A stretch of 64,000 bases of DNA from GCA-002727615 sp964442655 (GTDB lineage Bacteria > Pseudomonadota > Alphaproteobacteria > TMED109): assembly GCA_964442655.1 (NCBI GenBank), contig CAYTZM010000001.1:62001-126000 (forward strand), read 5' to 3'. Made by a program: the position numbers and the translations under genes. The notes beneath the pieces are model-generated. The model ran no database searches and had not been told where the DNA came from. It saw only the letters and a program-made list of their open reading frames with translations. Position 1 is the first letter of the stretch; every line of letters begins with the position of its first letter. Below, in pieces: positions 7,958-17,321 of this stretch.

Positions 7958-9790
7958 TTAAGATAGATTATAATACCAAGGAGCAAATAAACTAAATGAA
8001 ATCCAGCATAAAATGGTTAAAGGAATTCCTCCTTTGATAAAGTGTTGAAATTTGTAATTTCCAGCAGCCATGACTAATAGGTTTGTTTGGTATCCATAAG
8101 GAGTTGCGAATGAACAATTGGCAGCGAGAATAATAGTTATGACAAAAGGCATTGGATCAATATTTAACATATTAGCTAAAGATATTCCTAAAGGCATAAA
8201 TAAAGCAGCGCTTGCATTATTTGTTAAAAAATTAGTCATTACAGCTACTACTAAAAATAATACAGATATTACAATTGAAGGGTTTGTGTTAGAAAGATTT
8301 TCTAGTAGAAAAAATGCACCGTATTGCGCTAAACCTGTAGCTTCAATAGCATTACTTAAAGCTAACATAGCTACTATTGTTAAGAATATATGTCTATTTA
8401 AAGAGTTAATAGCTCTTTCAGCACTTAAAACACGTGCAGCTAACATAGCTGATGCTCCTATCAGAGCTGCTGCTACACTGGGAATAATTCCTGTAGCTAT
8501 TGTAAAAATAGTAAATAAAAATATTGCCAAAGATCTACGAGCATATTTTTTTCTAGGAAGAATACTTGAAGTATAATCTAACAAAATTATATCAGAAAAA
8601 TCTTTAAGATTTTCTATTGATTTTTTGGACCCTTGTATTAGAAGAACGTCTCCATCTTCTAGCATTATATTTGTAATTTGATCTCTAATCATTTGGGAAT
8701 TTCTTTTTATTCCTAATACAATACAATTTGTTAATTTTCTGAAACGTGTGTCTTCTAATTCCCTACCAGTCATTCTAGATTGAGGAGAAATTAATACTTC
8801 TACTAATATTTGTTCTCCTGATAAGTGTTTAATATCATTTTTTTCAAAATAATGTTCTTCTGCATTTTCAACAGTTGGATGTAATTGATCACCAAATTTT
8901 ATTAATGCATTCTCTATTATTTTTCTTTCAGCTGAAACAACAATGATGTCTTCATTTTGAATGATAGTTTTATAATGAGGTGATATAGAGTGTTCCCCTC
9001 TTTGAATCATTAAAATATGCATATTTTCTAATGATTCTAATTTTCCTTTTTTTATTTCTTCTCCAATTAGTTCACTATCATGATTTATTTCTATCTGTGC
9101 CATAAATTCATTATTTACTGATGTGATGTCCATAGAAGATTTTTTTCGGTCAGGCATAATTTTAGGTAAAATAAATATTACAAAGAGAATTCCTGGAATA
9201 GCTATTGATAAACCTGGAATAGTTACAGAAAAAAAGTTAATTTGATTCACTCCTAAGTTATTTGCAACTTCTGCTCCTATTATATTAGTGCTAGAACCTA
9301 CTAAAGTAGTCATTCCTCCAAGGATACCTGCATAACTAAGAGGAATTAAAGCTTTGCTTATAGATAAATTCATTTTTTCAGCAATTATAGTAAGCAATGG
9401 AATAAATATTATAATTATAGGTGTATTATTCATTATGCTTGATATGATAGCTGCTATAAATAATAGTATTATTAAAAGTGAGTTTTTATCTGTTTTAAAA
9501 TCTCTATTTAGATGCATTATATTATCTACAAATGTATTCAATATGCCTGTAGAGTATACTCCTTGAGCAACAACTAATAATCCCATAATAGTTAAAAGTC
9601 CTTGATTAGAAAATCCAGCTATAAAATCATCGAATTTTAGTCCTTCTACAGGGAAAAGTTCGAATAAAAAGAACAATAGACCAAGTACAGAAATGGAAAC
9701 AGCATCTATAGGAAATTTTTTCCAAGAATATCCAACTATTGCAAAGATAATCAAAGATAAGGATAAAAACATTTCAAAAGAAAAAGTCAT
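7958..9790 (-). CDS. SLC13/DASS-family permease with two TrkA-C (RCK_C) domains
   Basis: 610 residues. About 11-13 hydrophobic segments are split by a soluble insert at roughly residues 215-400 that shows two TrkA-C-like units, each with a GEEI/GREL motif followed by ILMIQR or IVLGIKR and ending ED..IVVSAERK or EDGDVLLIQGSKK. The membrane parts carry GGMTTLVGSSTNIIGAE and TNNASAALFMPLGISLA, matching the SNT-type signatures of the divalent anion:Na+ symporters. It probably imports dicarboxylates, sulfate or another anion across the inner membrane, with the cytosolic domains sensing a ligand. It follows the CoA-transferase by 3 bases, so organic acid uptake coupled to CoA activation is a reasonable inference. 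Confidence 0.85.
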   Translation of the reverse strand: MTFSFEMFLSLSLIIFAIVGYSWKKFPIDAVSISVLGLLFFLFELFPVEGLKFDDFIAGFSNQGLLTIMGLLVVAQGVYSTGILNTFVDNIMHLNRDFKTDKNSLLIILLFIAAIISSIMNNTPIIIIFIPLLTIIAEKMNLSISKALIPLSYAGILGGMTTLVGSSTNIIGAEVANNLGVNQINFFSVTIPGLSIAIPGILFVIFILPKIMPDRKKSSMDITSVNNEFMAQIEINHDSELIGEEIKKGKLESLENMHILMIQRGEHSISPHYKTIIQNEDIIVVSAERKIIENALIKFGDQLHPTVENAEEHYFEKNDIKHLSGEQILVEVLISPQSRMTGRELEDTRFRKLTNCIVLGIKRNSQMIRDQITNIMLEDGDVLLIQGSKKSIENLKDFSDIILLDYTSSILPRKKYARRSLAIFLFTIFTIATGIIPSVAAALIGASAMLAARVLSAERAINSLNRHIFLTIVAMLALSNAIEATGLAQYGAFFLLENLSNTNPSIVISVLFLVVAVMTNFLTNNASAALFMPLGISLANMLNIDPMPFVITIILAANCSFATPYGYQTNLLVMAAGNYKFQHFIKGGIPLTILCWISFSLFAPWYYNLS

Positions 9791-9793
9791 TTA

Positions 9794-10966
9794 TTAGTTT
9801 TCTTTATTTTCTAAATTAAATTCTTTTATAAGCATTTCTCTATTTTCATCTAATGAAGGAACTTTTTCTCTACTTATAGGATCTCTATGAGAAGACATTT
9901 TAATAGGATTTCCAGCAACTTTAAAGTTTTCTAGAACTCTATCATTAATACTGACCAGCATATTTCTTGCAGTTATTTGTTCAGAATTTATTGCTTGTTC
10001 TATATTATTTAATGGACCAACAGGAATATTGTTTGCTTCAAGTTTTTTTATCCAGAATTCAATATTATTTGTTAAGAAAGATTTTTCTAATTCTGATTTT
10101 AATTCAGTTACATTTTCAACTCTTTTAGAGTTTGAAATAAACCTTTTATCTTTTTTTAAAGTTTCATTATTTATTGCGTCACAAAGCCTTTTAAACATTA
10201 AATCATTTCCACAGGCCATTACAATATATCCATTAGAACATCTATAACATTCAAATGGTGCAATAGCTGGGTGGCGAGACCCTCCGGGAGGTGGGTTTTG
10301 TCCTGTAGCAAAATAACGTGAAATTGCATTTTCTAAAATTGCTATTTGACAATCTAACATTGATACATCTATAGATTGACCTTTTTTACCATTTTTTCTA
10401 TCTAGTAATGCTGATAAAATTCCAATAGTTGTAAATAACCCTGCAGTAATATCTCCTATAGAAGTTCCTACTCTTACAGGTTCTTGCCCTTTATGACCAG
10501 TTACACTCATAAGACCACCCATGCCTTGAACTATCATGTCGTAGGCAGGTTTTTTTGCCCACGGGCCTGTTTGTCCAAAACCACTACAGGATGCAAATAT
10601 TAAATTAGGATATTTTTTCTTTAAGGTGTTAAAACCATAACCTAATTTTTCCATTGTTCCAGGTTTGTAATTTTCAATCAATATATCTGCTTTACGTAGA
10701 AGGTTATTGAACAATAATTTATCCTTATTATTTTTAAGGTCTAATTTTATACTTTCTTTTCCTCTATTTAATGATGCGAAGTATGCAGATTGGTTTTTTA
10801 TAAATGGGCTAAATTCTCGAGAATCATCTCCATTAGGAGGTTCTACTTTTATAACCCTTGCGCCTAAATCAGATAAGATCATGGAAGTATAAGGGCCTGC
10901 TAGTACCCTTGTTAAGTCTATTACTATAAGGTCTTTTAATGGGCCATTATTATTTATATTATTCAT
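9794..10966 (-). CDS. CaiB/BaiF type III CoA-transferase family protein
   Basis: 390 residues. The N-terminus GPLKDLIVIDLTRVLAGPYTSMILSDLGARVIKVEPP and the motif SGFGQTGPWAKKPAYDMIVQGMGG contain the family signature and the catalytic Asp. It transfers CoA to a carboxylate in the cytoplasm. It heads a minus-strand series (CoA-transferase, DASS permease, Bpt, two TRAP binding proteins) with gaps of 3-27 bases or overlaps. It is more like the succinyl-CoA-dependent catabolic members than the copy at 1361-2560, but the acceptor is unknown. The promoter should lie in the 121-base divergent gap with fccA. Confidence 0.87.
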   Translation of the reverse strand: MNNINNNGPLKDLIVIDLTRVLAGPYTSMILSDLGARVIKVEPPNGDDSREFSPFIKNQSAYFASLNRGKESIKLDLKNNKDKLLFNNLLRKADILIENYKPGTMEKLGYGFNTLKKKYPNLIFASCSGFGQTGPWAKKPAYDMIVQGMGGLMSVTGHKGQEPVRVGTSIGDITAGLFTTIGILSALLDRKNGKKGQSIDVSMLDCQIAILENAISRYFATGQNPPPGGSRHPAIAPFECYRCSNGYIVMACGNDLMFKRLCDAINNETLKKDKRFISNSKRVENVTELKSELEKSFLTNNIEFWIKKLEANNIPVGPLNNIEQAINSEQITARNMLVSINDRVLENFKVAGNPIKMSSHRDPISREKVPSLDENREMLIKEFNLENKEN

Positions 10967-11087
10967 TTTATATTTCTACTTTATTTGTTATATTCTGTTT
11001 CTTATTTATTTTTAATTATAACATATAAAACCTAAGTTTTTATATTCATAAATTGTACGCTATAAAACTGTATGGTATTAAAATAAT

Positions 11088-11390
11088 ATGAAGGTAAAAA
11101 TTATATTCATTTTGAGTTTACATTTTACTATAATTTTTTCGGTTTTTGCAGATGATAATAGTATTTATAGTTACTCATTACCGTGTTTAGGTTGTCATGG
11201 AATTAAAAATAGTTCCTCTATCCCTAATATTTATGGCCTAGATGAAGCATATATTTATTCTGCTTTGTTAGAATATAAATTAGATAAAAGAGATCATTAT
11301 TTAATGAGTATTATTGTTAAAGCTTATGATGATAAGAAATTAAAAATTATTGCGAAATATTTTTCTTTAAAAGGTAAGATTCATGAATAG
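11088..11390 (+). CDS. fccA: Small c-type cytochrome, flavocytochrome c haem subunit (FccA-like)
   Basis: 100 residues with a signal peptide ending near residue 21 (SVFA), one haem-attachment motif CLGCH at residues 33-37, and a Met (SLMS region) as possible sixth ligand. This is the size of the single-haem FccA/SoxE type subunits. Its end overlaps the flavoprotein gene by 8 bases, and the pairing is what makes the assignment good: FccA accepts electrons from the FccB flavin during sulfide oxidation in the periplasm. Taken alone the sequence is too short and divergent for a firm call. Confidence 0.78.
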   Translation: MKVKIIFILSLHFTIIFSVFADDNSIYSYSLPCLGCHGIKNSSSIPNIYGLDEAYIYSALLEYKLDKRDHYLMSIIVKAYDDKKLKIIAKYFSLKGKIHE

Positions 11391-12651
11391 AAGACAACTT
11401 TTAAAATATTTTTTTAATTTATCTATTTTGAGTGCAAGCAGTTCTTTAATGAAGGTAAATACTTCTTTTGCAAAACACTCTGGTAAAGTTGTAATTCTTG
11501 GAGCTGGTTGGGGTGGTTTAAGTGCAGCTAAAACTATTAAAATGTTAAACCCTTCAATTGACGTAACGATTATAGAAAAAAATAAAAATTTTCAATCTTG
11601 TCCAATTTCAAATTGGGTGATAGGGCAAATAAAGTCTATGGAAGATATCACTTTTAGTTTTAATACTCTTAAAAATAAGTATGCAATTAATTTTATTCAT
11701 GAAGAAGCTAGTCAGATTGATTTTGATAAGAAAAAAATCAGCACCAATAATTTCAATATTCAATATGATAAAATAATTTTATCACCAGGAATAATGTTAG
11801 ATTATACAAATATTGAAAATTGGAACGAAAATAGTTATGAAATTTTTCCTTCTGCCTGGAAAGCAGGAAATGAGACCATTTTATTGTCACAACAAATTCA
11901 AAATGTAAAAGATGGAGGAACTGTTGTTCTTTCTATTCCATTGAGCCCTTATAGATGTCCTCCTGGACCATATGAGCGTGCATCTTTAATTTCGTCTTAT
12001 TTAAAAAGAAATAAGAAGAGAACTAAGTTAATTGTTTTAGATGCAAATGAAAAAATAGTTTCAAAAGGTGCATTATTTAAAGAAGCTTGGGATGAATATT
12101 ATTCAGATATAATTGAGTATAGACCTAATTCAGGAGTGGTTGGAGTAGATAATTCATCAAAAACTTTAATGACAGATTTTGATGATATAAAGTGTGATGT
12201 CGCTAATTTAATACCAGCACAGTCTGTTGCCAGTATTTTAAGAAAAAATAATTTAGTGGCACAAGGACAAAATTGGGCTTCAGTAGATCCTTTTGATTTT
12301 AGTTCTAGTTTTGTAAAAGATGTTTTTATTATTGGAGATTCTACTTCCCAATCTAGTGTAGGAAAAGTTCCAAAATCAGGATATATAGCAAACTCTATGG
12401 GTAAAGTTTGTGGATTAGCTGTTGTTTCTGAATTAGCTGATTTAGAAAAATTAACACCTTCAATGATTAATACTTGTTATAGTTTAGTTTCTCCTGAAGA
12501 GGGAATATCGGTTAGTGCTGTTTATACTTATGGTTCTAAGGATAAAAAAATTATAAAAATTACTTCTGGTTTGTCTCCTAATCGTTCAGAACTTATTAAA
12601 GATAATGCTTGGGATTGGGCTCAAAATATATGGGAGGATATGTTGCTTTAA
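11383..12651 (+). CDS. fccB: Flavocytochrome c sulfide dehydrogenase flavoprotein subunit
   Basis: 422 residues. It begins MNRRQLLKYFF, a Tat-type signal, then KVVILGAGWGGLSAAKTIK (FAD-binding GxGxxG). Cysteine-containing motifs follow: FQSCPISNWVIG and YRCPPGPYERA, fitting the redox-active disulfide of sulfide:cytochrome c oxidoreductases. DVFIIGDST and VPKSGYIANSMGKVC are the C-terminal FAD-site and FccB signatures. The enzyme oxidises sulfide to sulfur and passes electrons to the haem subunit encoded just upstream. No sox genes are adjacent. The stop overlaps a convergent thioesterase gene by 4 bases. Confidence 0.9.
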   Translation: MNRRQLLKYFFNLSILSASSSLMKVNTSFAKHSGKVVILGAGWGGLSAAKTIKMLNPSIDVTIIEKNKNFQSCPISNWVIGQIKSMEDITFSFNTLKNKYAINFIHEEASQIDFDKKKISTNNFNIQYDKIILSPGIMLDYTNIENWNENSYEIFPSAWKAGNETILLSQQIQNVKDGGTVVLSIPLSPYRCPPGPYERASLISSYLKRNKKRTKLIVLDANEKIVSKGALFKEAWDEYYSDIIEYRPNSGVVGVDNSSKTLMTDFDDIKCDVANLIPAQSVASILRKNNLVAQGQNWASVDPFDFSSSFVKDVFIIGDSTSQSSVGKVPKSGYIANSMGKVCGLAVVSELADLEKLTPSMINTCYSLVSPEEGISVSAVYTYGSKDKKIIKITSGLSPNRSELIKDNAWDWAQNIWEDMLL

Positions 12652-13040
12652 TTATCTTTAATGGGAATAGGTTTGCCCGAATTATTTATTGATACGTAGA
12701 CAAATTTTCCTTCTGTTACCTTTATCTTTTGGTTTTCATTTAATTCATCATTTTTTCTCGTTACATAAGTTTGTATATCTATTGTTATAGAAGTATTTCC
12801 TATTGAGACTAGTTTTGTATAAAAACTTACTATATCTCCTACCATAATTGGTTTATGAAATCTCATTTTGTCTACAGCGACAGTTGTCATTCTTTTTTTA
12901 GAAATTTGACTAGCTAAAACTCCTCCTGCTAAATCCATTTGGCTTAATACCCATCCACCAAAAATATCTCCTGAAGGGTTTGTATCAGCAGGCATTGCTA
13001 CGGCTCTAATAGAAGGGATTTTATTTATTAAATTGTTCAT
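12648..13040 (-). CDS. YciA-like hotdog acyl-CoA thioesterase
   Basis: 130 residues. The pattern RAVAMPADTNPSGDIFGGWVLSQMDLAGGVLA, with the catalytic Asp in the NPSGDIFGGW loop, and TVAVDKMRFHKPIMVGDIV identify the YciA/BACH-type single hotdog domain. It hydrolyses acyl-CoA thioesters in the cytoplasm, usually with broad substrate range, and recycles CoA. It stands alone on minus, convergent with fccB and divergent from urtA. Confidence 0.9.
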   Translation of the reverse strand: MNNLINKIPSIRAVAMPADTNPSGDIFGGWVLSQMDLAGGVLASQISKKRMTTVAVDKMRFHKPIMVGDIVSFYTKLVSIGNTSITIDIQTYVTRKNDELNENQKIKVTEGKFVYVSINNSGKPIPIKDN

Positions 13041-13210
13041 TGTCTTACATTTATATAAATTTTAAGGAATAGCAATTAAATAAACATTAAAAATATTGTA
13101 ATTCATATAAAAATGTATAACAATTAAGCACAGTAAAATTTTATTGCCTAATAATTAATCATATAATATGTGCATATAATAACAAATACAGGTTTTAAGC
13201 GATATATTAA

Positions 13211-13228
13211 TTGGCATGAAAATTGCTT
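13211..13228 (+). promoter_or_regulatory. Candidate sigma-54 (-24/-12) promoter of the urea locus
   Basis: TTGGCATGAAAATTGCTT matches the RpoN consensus TGGCAC-N5-TTGCW well: the GG and GC dinucleotides are exactly 10 bases apart and only the C of GGCAC is changed. The expected start is near 13238, about 35 bases before the urtA ATG at 13273. Sigma-54 control through NtrC is the common arrangement for urea uptake. A convincing NtrC dyad was not found; a GCAC...TTGC stretch at about 13119-13145 is only suggestive. Confidence 0.6.
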
Positions 13229-13272
13229 GTATAATAAAGTGAGAATTAATTTTAAAAATAAAGGAGATAAAT

Positions 13273-14550
13273 ATGAAAACTATACAAATGCTTATAACTA
13301 TTTTTGTTATTATGATTGTTTCGTCATTAAGTATAGCAGCTGATACAATTAAAGTAGGTGTTCTTCACTCATTATCTGGGACGATGGCAATAAGTGAAAC
13401 TACTTTAAAAGACACTGTCCTTATGATGGTAAAAGAGCAAAATAATAAAGGAGGTTTATTAGGTAAAAAATTAGAAGCTGTTGTTGTAGATCCAGCATCA
13501 GATTGGCCATTATTTGCCGAGAAAACAAGAGAATTAATGGAAGTTCATGAAGTAGATGTTATATTCGGATGCTGGACTTCTGTTTCAAGAAAATCTGTTC
13601 TACCAGTCATTGAAGAATTAAATGGTTTACTTTTTTATCCAGTTCAATATGAAGGGGAAGAATCATCTAAAAATGTTTTTTATACAGGAGCTGCTCCAAA
13701 TCAACAAGCTATTCCAGCAGTAAACTATTTTATGGATGAATTAGGTGTAGAAAGATGGGTATTAGCAGGGACTGATTATGTATATCCTAGAACTACAAAT
13801 AAGATTTTAAAAGAATATCTTATTAGTAAAGGTGTAGCAGAAAAAGATATAATGATAAATTATACTCCATTTGGTCATTCAGATTGGCAAACTATTGTTG
13901 CAGATATAAAATCTTTTGGGTCAACTGGAAAGAAAACTGGGGTTATTTCTACTATTAATGGGGACGCAAACGTACCTTTTTACAAAGAATTAGGAAATGT
14001 TGGAATTGACGCAACAGATATTCCAGTAGTTGCTTTCTCTGTAGGAGAAGAAGAATTAGCAGGCTTAGATACAGGACCATTAGTTGGACATTTAGCTGCT
14101 TGGAATTATTTTATGAGTTCAGATTCTGAGGAAAATGATAATTTTATTTCTGCTTGGCATAAATTTACAGGTGATGAAGATAGAGTAACTAATGACCCTA
14201 TGGAAGCTACCGTAATAGGATTTAACATGTGGGCAAAAGCAGTTGAAATATCTGGTACAACTGATGTGAATAAGGTTAGACCTACAATGTATGGGTTAAC
14301 TGTACCAAATTTGACTGGTGGAATAGCAGTGATGAATACTAATCATCATTTAACAAAACCAGTTCTAATTGGAGAAATATTAGAGGATGGACAATTTGAA
14401 ATTGTTTATGAAACGCCTGCTGGTGTAATTGGTGACGCCTGGACAAATTTTCTTGCTGAATCAGCTAATATAGTTGCAGATTGGACACCTCCTATATCAT
14501 GTGGAAATTATAATATTAAAACTGGCAAATGCTCAGGTCAGAATTATTAA
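13273..14550 (+). CDS. urtA: Urea ABC transporter, periplasmic urea-binding protein
   Basis: 425 residues. A Sec signal peptide covers about residues 1-23 (ends SIAA), then DTIKVGVLHSLSGTMAISETTLKD, the UrtA/AmiC-type opening. Further signatures are DPASDWPLFAEK, DVIFGCWTSVSRKSVLPV, FYPVQYEGEESSKNVFYTGAAPNQQ and AWNYF. UrtA captures urea (and short amides in relatives) in the periplasm for the UrtBCDE permease. An AAGGAGATAA ribosome site precedes the ATG. It is first in a 12-gene urea locus; the 33-base gap before urtB holds a weak AACTT/AAGTT hairpin that could trim the transcript and give surplus binding protein. Confidence 0.95.
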   Translation: MKTIQMLITIFVIMIVSSLSIAADTIKVGVLHSLSGTMAISETTLKDTVLMMVKEQNNKGGLLGKKLEAVVVDPASDWPLFAEKTRELMEVHEVDVIFGCWTSVSRKSVLPVIEELNGLLFYPVQYEGEESSKNVFYTGAAPNQQAIPAVNYFMDELGVERWVLAGTDYVYPRTTNKILKEYLISKGVAEKDIMINYTPFGHSDWQTIVADIKSFGSTGKKTGVISTINGDANVPFYKELGNVGIDATDIPVVAFSVGEEELAGLDTGPLVGHLAAWNYFMSSDSEENDNFISAWHKFTGDEDRVTNDPMEATVIGFNMWAKAVEISGTTDVNKVRPTMYGLTVPNLTGGIAVMNTNHHLTKPVLIGEILEDGQFEIVYETPAGVIGDAWTNFLAESANIVADWTPPISCGNYNIKTGKCSGQNY

Positions 14551-14583
14551 GTTAATATATTAAACTTAATAAGTTAGGTTAAA

Positions 14584-16200
14584 ATGAAAAATTTTGTAAA
14601 GCTTATATTATTAATATTAATATTAATTAATATGAGTAATAATGTTTATGCCGATAGTATTGATGAAATAATATTTGCTTTACAAAAGTCTAATTTTTCT
14701 GAAAAAGAAGTGCTTATAACTAAGTTAGGAGACATACAAACAAATAAGTCTTTAAAAGTTTTAAAATCTTTGGAAAAAGGAAGTATATATTATATTAAAA
14801 AATCAAGGATTAATGTATTTGCTATAAAGGTTGATAAAAAATATGAATTAACAGATATAAGTACTGGTAAAAATCTAGGTTTATCAAAAAAAAATAAAAT
14901 AAAGAGAATAAGTTTAAATAATAAATTACGAAAATACACTAGAACTATAATTGCAAAATCTTCTTTACATTCAGATAATAAAAAAATCAGAATTGAAGCA
15001 GTAAAAACTATTTTTCAGAGTAACTCAATAGAATTACTTCCCTTAATTAGTCAAGCTTTAGAAAATGAAAAAAATAAAAGTGTTATAAGGGAATTATTAA
15101 AAACTCAAGCTAGTTTATCATTACTTTCTGAAGATAAACTATTAATAAATAAAAGTTTAGATTATTTAATGAAGATTACAGATCCTGAAATTATATCTAT
15201 AGTTAATCAATTTATAGAGAAATATAAAACTAATGATTTATATAAAGTAGAAATTATCAAAGCAAATAATTTATTGGATAAAATTAATAGTGATATAAAA
15301 TTCTATAAACTTCTAGAAAATTTATTTTTTGGTTTAAGTTTAGGATCTATTTTATTTATTGCAGCAGTTGGGTTAGCCATTACATTTGGGGTAATGGGCG
15401 TAATAAATTTGGCACATGGTGAAATGATCATGATTGGTGCTTATACCACGTATGTTACTCAACTTATATTTCCTCAGTTTATAGAATATTCATTATTTAT
15501 TGCTTTACCTTTGTCATTTTTGATAGCTGGATTAATAGGAGTTTTAATTGAAAGATTAGTAATAAGGCATCTTTATGGTAGACCATTGGAAACTTTATTA
15601 GCAACTTTTGGTATTTCTTTATTTTTACAGCAGTTAGTAAGAAGTATTTTTTCACCTATAAATATGCCAGTTATTTCACCTCAATGGATGAGCGGTATGT
15701 TTAATGTACACCCTGCATTATCTTTATCTTACGGAAGATTCTATATTTTAATATTTAGTATAATTGTGTTTATAGCCTTATTAATTTTATTAAGAAAATC
15801 TCATTTTGGTGTAGAGATAAGAGCTGTTATGCAAAACAGACCTATGGCTCGGGCAATGGGCATTAAAACTAAATGGATAGATTCTATGACTTTTGGATTA
15901 GGGTCAGGAATAGCAGGTATTGCAGGGGTAGCATTATCACAAATAACCAATGTAGGTCCAAATCTTGGACAAAGTTATATTATAGATTGTTTTATGGTTG
16001 TTGTATTTGGAGGCGTTGGCAACATATGGGGAACACTATCTGGAGCATTTTTACTTGGAATAGGAAATAAATTTTTGGAACCATACTCAGGGGCTGTTTT
16101 AGCAAAGATTATTACTTTAATTTTCTTAATAATATTTATTCAAAAAAGACCTAAGGGAATGTTTGCACTTAAAGGCAGAGCTGCAGAAATAAATCAATGA
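14584..16200 (+). CDS. urtB: Urea ABC transporter permease UrtB with N-terminal periplasmic extension
   Basis: 538 residues. A signal-like helix (ILLILILINMSNNVYA) is followed by a lysine-rich alpha-helical HEAT-like segment up to about residue 235, as is usual for UrtB but not for the related LivH. The LivH-type permease domain starts near residue 240 (NLFFGLSLGSILFIAAVGLAITFGVMGVINLAHGE) and has about eight membrane helices, with GRPLETLLATFGISLFLQQ and FGGVGNIWGTLSGAFLLG. It forms the inner-membrane pore with UrtC. The urtC start overlaps its stop by 4 bases. Confidence 0.94.
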   Translation: MKNFVKLILLILILINMSNNVYADSIDEIIFALQKSNFSEKEVLITKLGDIQTNKSLKVLKSLEKGSIYYIKKSRINVFAIKVDKKYELTDISTGKNLGLSKKNKIKRISLNNKLRKYTRTIIAKSSLHSDNKKIRIEAVKTIFQSNSIELLPLISQALENEKNKSVIRELLKTQASLSLLSEDKLLINKSLDYLMKITDPEIISIVNQFIEKYKTNDLYKVEIIKANNLLDKINSDIKFYKLLENLFFGLSLGSILFIAAVGLAITFGVMGVINLAHGEMIMIGAYTTYVTQLIFPQFIEYSLFIALPLSFLIAGLIGVLIERLVIRHLYGRPLETLLATFGISLFLQQLVRSIFSPINMPVISPQWMSGMFNVHPALSLSYGRFYILIFSIIVFIALLILLRKSHFGVEIRAVMQNRPMARAMGIKTKWIDSMTFGLGSGIAGIAGVALSQITNVGPNLGQSYIIDCFMVVVFGGVGNIWGTLSGAFLLGIGNKFLEPYSGAVLAKIITLIFLIIFIQKRPKGMFALKGRAAEINQ

Positions 16201-17321
16201 TATCTAATTTTATAATTTTAAATATATTAAGAGGAGATATAAGAACAAAAGCTTTTTTATTGATCTTATTATTTCTAGCTATAATTGTACCATTATTAAA
16301 TATTTATGTTCCCGCAGGTAGTTTGTTTCATTTAACGGACTATCATATTAGTTTATTTGGAAAATATTTAACCTATGGCTTACTTGCATTATCTTTAGAT
16401 TTAATATGGGGCTATTGTGGAATATTAAGCCTAGGTCATGGAGCATTTTTTGCATTAGGAGGATATTGTATAGGTATTCATTTTATGCGAGAAATTGGAC
16501 CAAGGGGAGTTTACGGAGATCCAATTTTACCTGATTTTATGGTTTTTCTAAATTGGAGCGATTTGCCTCTAGCATGGTATGGCTTTGATAGCTTTATTTA
16601 TACATTATTAATGATTATTATAGTGCCTGGATTATTAGCTTTTATTTTTGGTTGGTTTGCTTTTAGATCACGAGTAACAGGTGTGTATTTTTCTATTATT
16701 ACTCAGGCATTGACATATGCTTTGATGTTAGCATTTTTTCAAAATAATTTCGGTTTTGGAGGTAATAATGGCTTAACAGATTTTAAAGATGTTTTAGGGT
16801 TTTCATTGCAAGATCATACTACTAAAATATTTTTATTTTTATTTTCTGTTTTGGCTCTGGCAATAGGGTATTTGGTGTCTAATAGTTTTGTTAACTCTCA
16901 TTCTGGTGTTGTACTAAAAGGAATAAGAGATCAAGAAGATAGATTACGATTTTTAGGTTATAGGGTTGAGAATTATAAATTATGTGCTTTTGTTGTCTCA
17001 GCAATGTTAGCGGGTGTTGCTGGAGCATTATATGTTTCTCAAGTTGGTATCATAAACCCTGGCGAATTTGCTCCTTTAAAGTCAATAGAAGTAGTAGTAT
17101 GGGTTGCTTTAGGAGGAAGAGGGACATTATTTGGAGCTATACTTGGAGGAGTACTTGTCAACGTAGCAAAATCTTACTTTACAGTAAATTTTCCAGAAAT
17201 TTGGCTTTACTTTTTAGGAGGGTTATTTGTTCTTGTAACATTATTTCTTCCAAATGGACTTGTGGGTGTAATTAAAAATATATTTACATTTATAAAAAAT
17301 AGAAAGGGAAAATTACTTTGA
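16197..17321 (+). CDS. urtC: Urea ABC transporter permease UrtC
   Basis: 374 residues with LivM-type architecture: about eight to ten hydrophobic helices, DLIWGYCGILSLGHGAFFALGGYCIG near the N-terminus, and the cytoplasmic EAA-like loop GIRDQEDRLRFLGYRVENYKL before VWVALGGRGTLFGAILGG. It partners UrtB as the membrane channel for urea. It overlaps urtB by ATGA and urtD by TTGA, implying translational coupling through the whole transporter. Confidence 0.94.
   Translation: MISNFIILNILRGDIRTKAFLLILLFLAIIVPLLNIYVPAGSLFHLTDYHISLFGKYLTYGLLALSLDLIWGYCGILSLGHGAFFALGGYCIGIHFMREIGPRGVYGDPILPDFMVFLNWSDLPLAWYGFDSFIYTLLMIIIVPGLLAFIFGWFAFRSRVTGVYFSIITQALTYALMLAFFQNNFGFGGNNGLTDFKDVLGFSLQDHTTKIFLFLFSVLALAIGYLVSNSFVNSHSGVVLKGIRDQEDRLRFLGYRVENYKLCAFVVSAMLAGVAGALYVSQVGIINPGEFAPLKSIEVVVWVALGGRGTLFGAILGGVLVNVAKSYFTVNFPEIWLYFLGGLFVLVTLFLPNGLVGVIKNIFTFIKNRKGKLL

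Noticed and set aside
13119..13145. NtrC binding site upstream of the sigma-54 promoter
   Set aside because: GCAC and TTGC half-sites are visible but the dyad is poor and spacing does not fit the consensus.
14551..14583. Terminator between urtA and urtB
   Set aside because: The hairpin has only a 5-base stem with a 3-base loop and no T-run; at most a weak attenuator.
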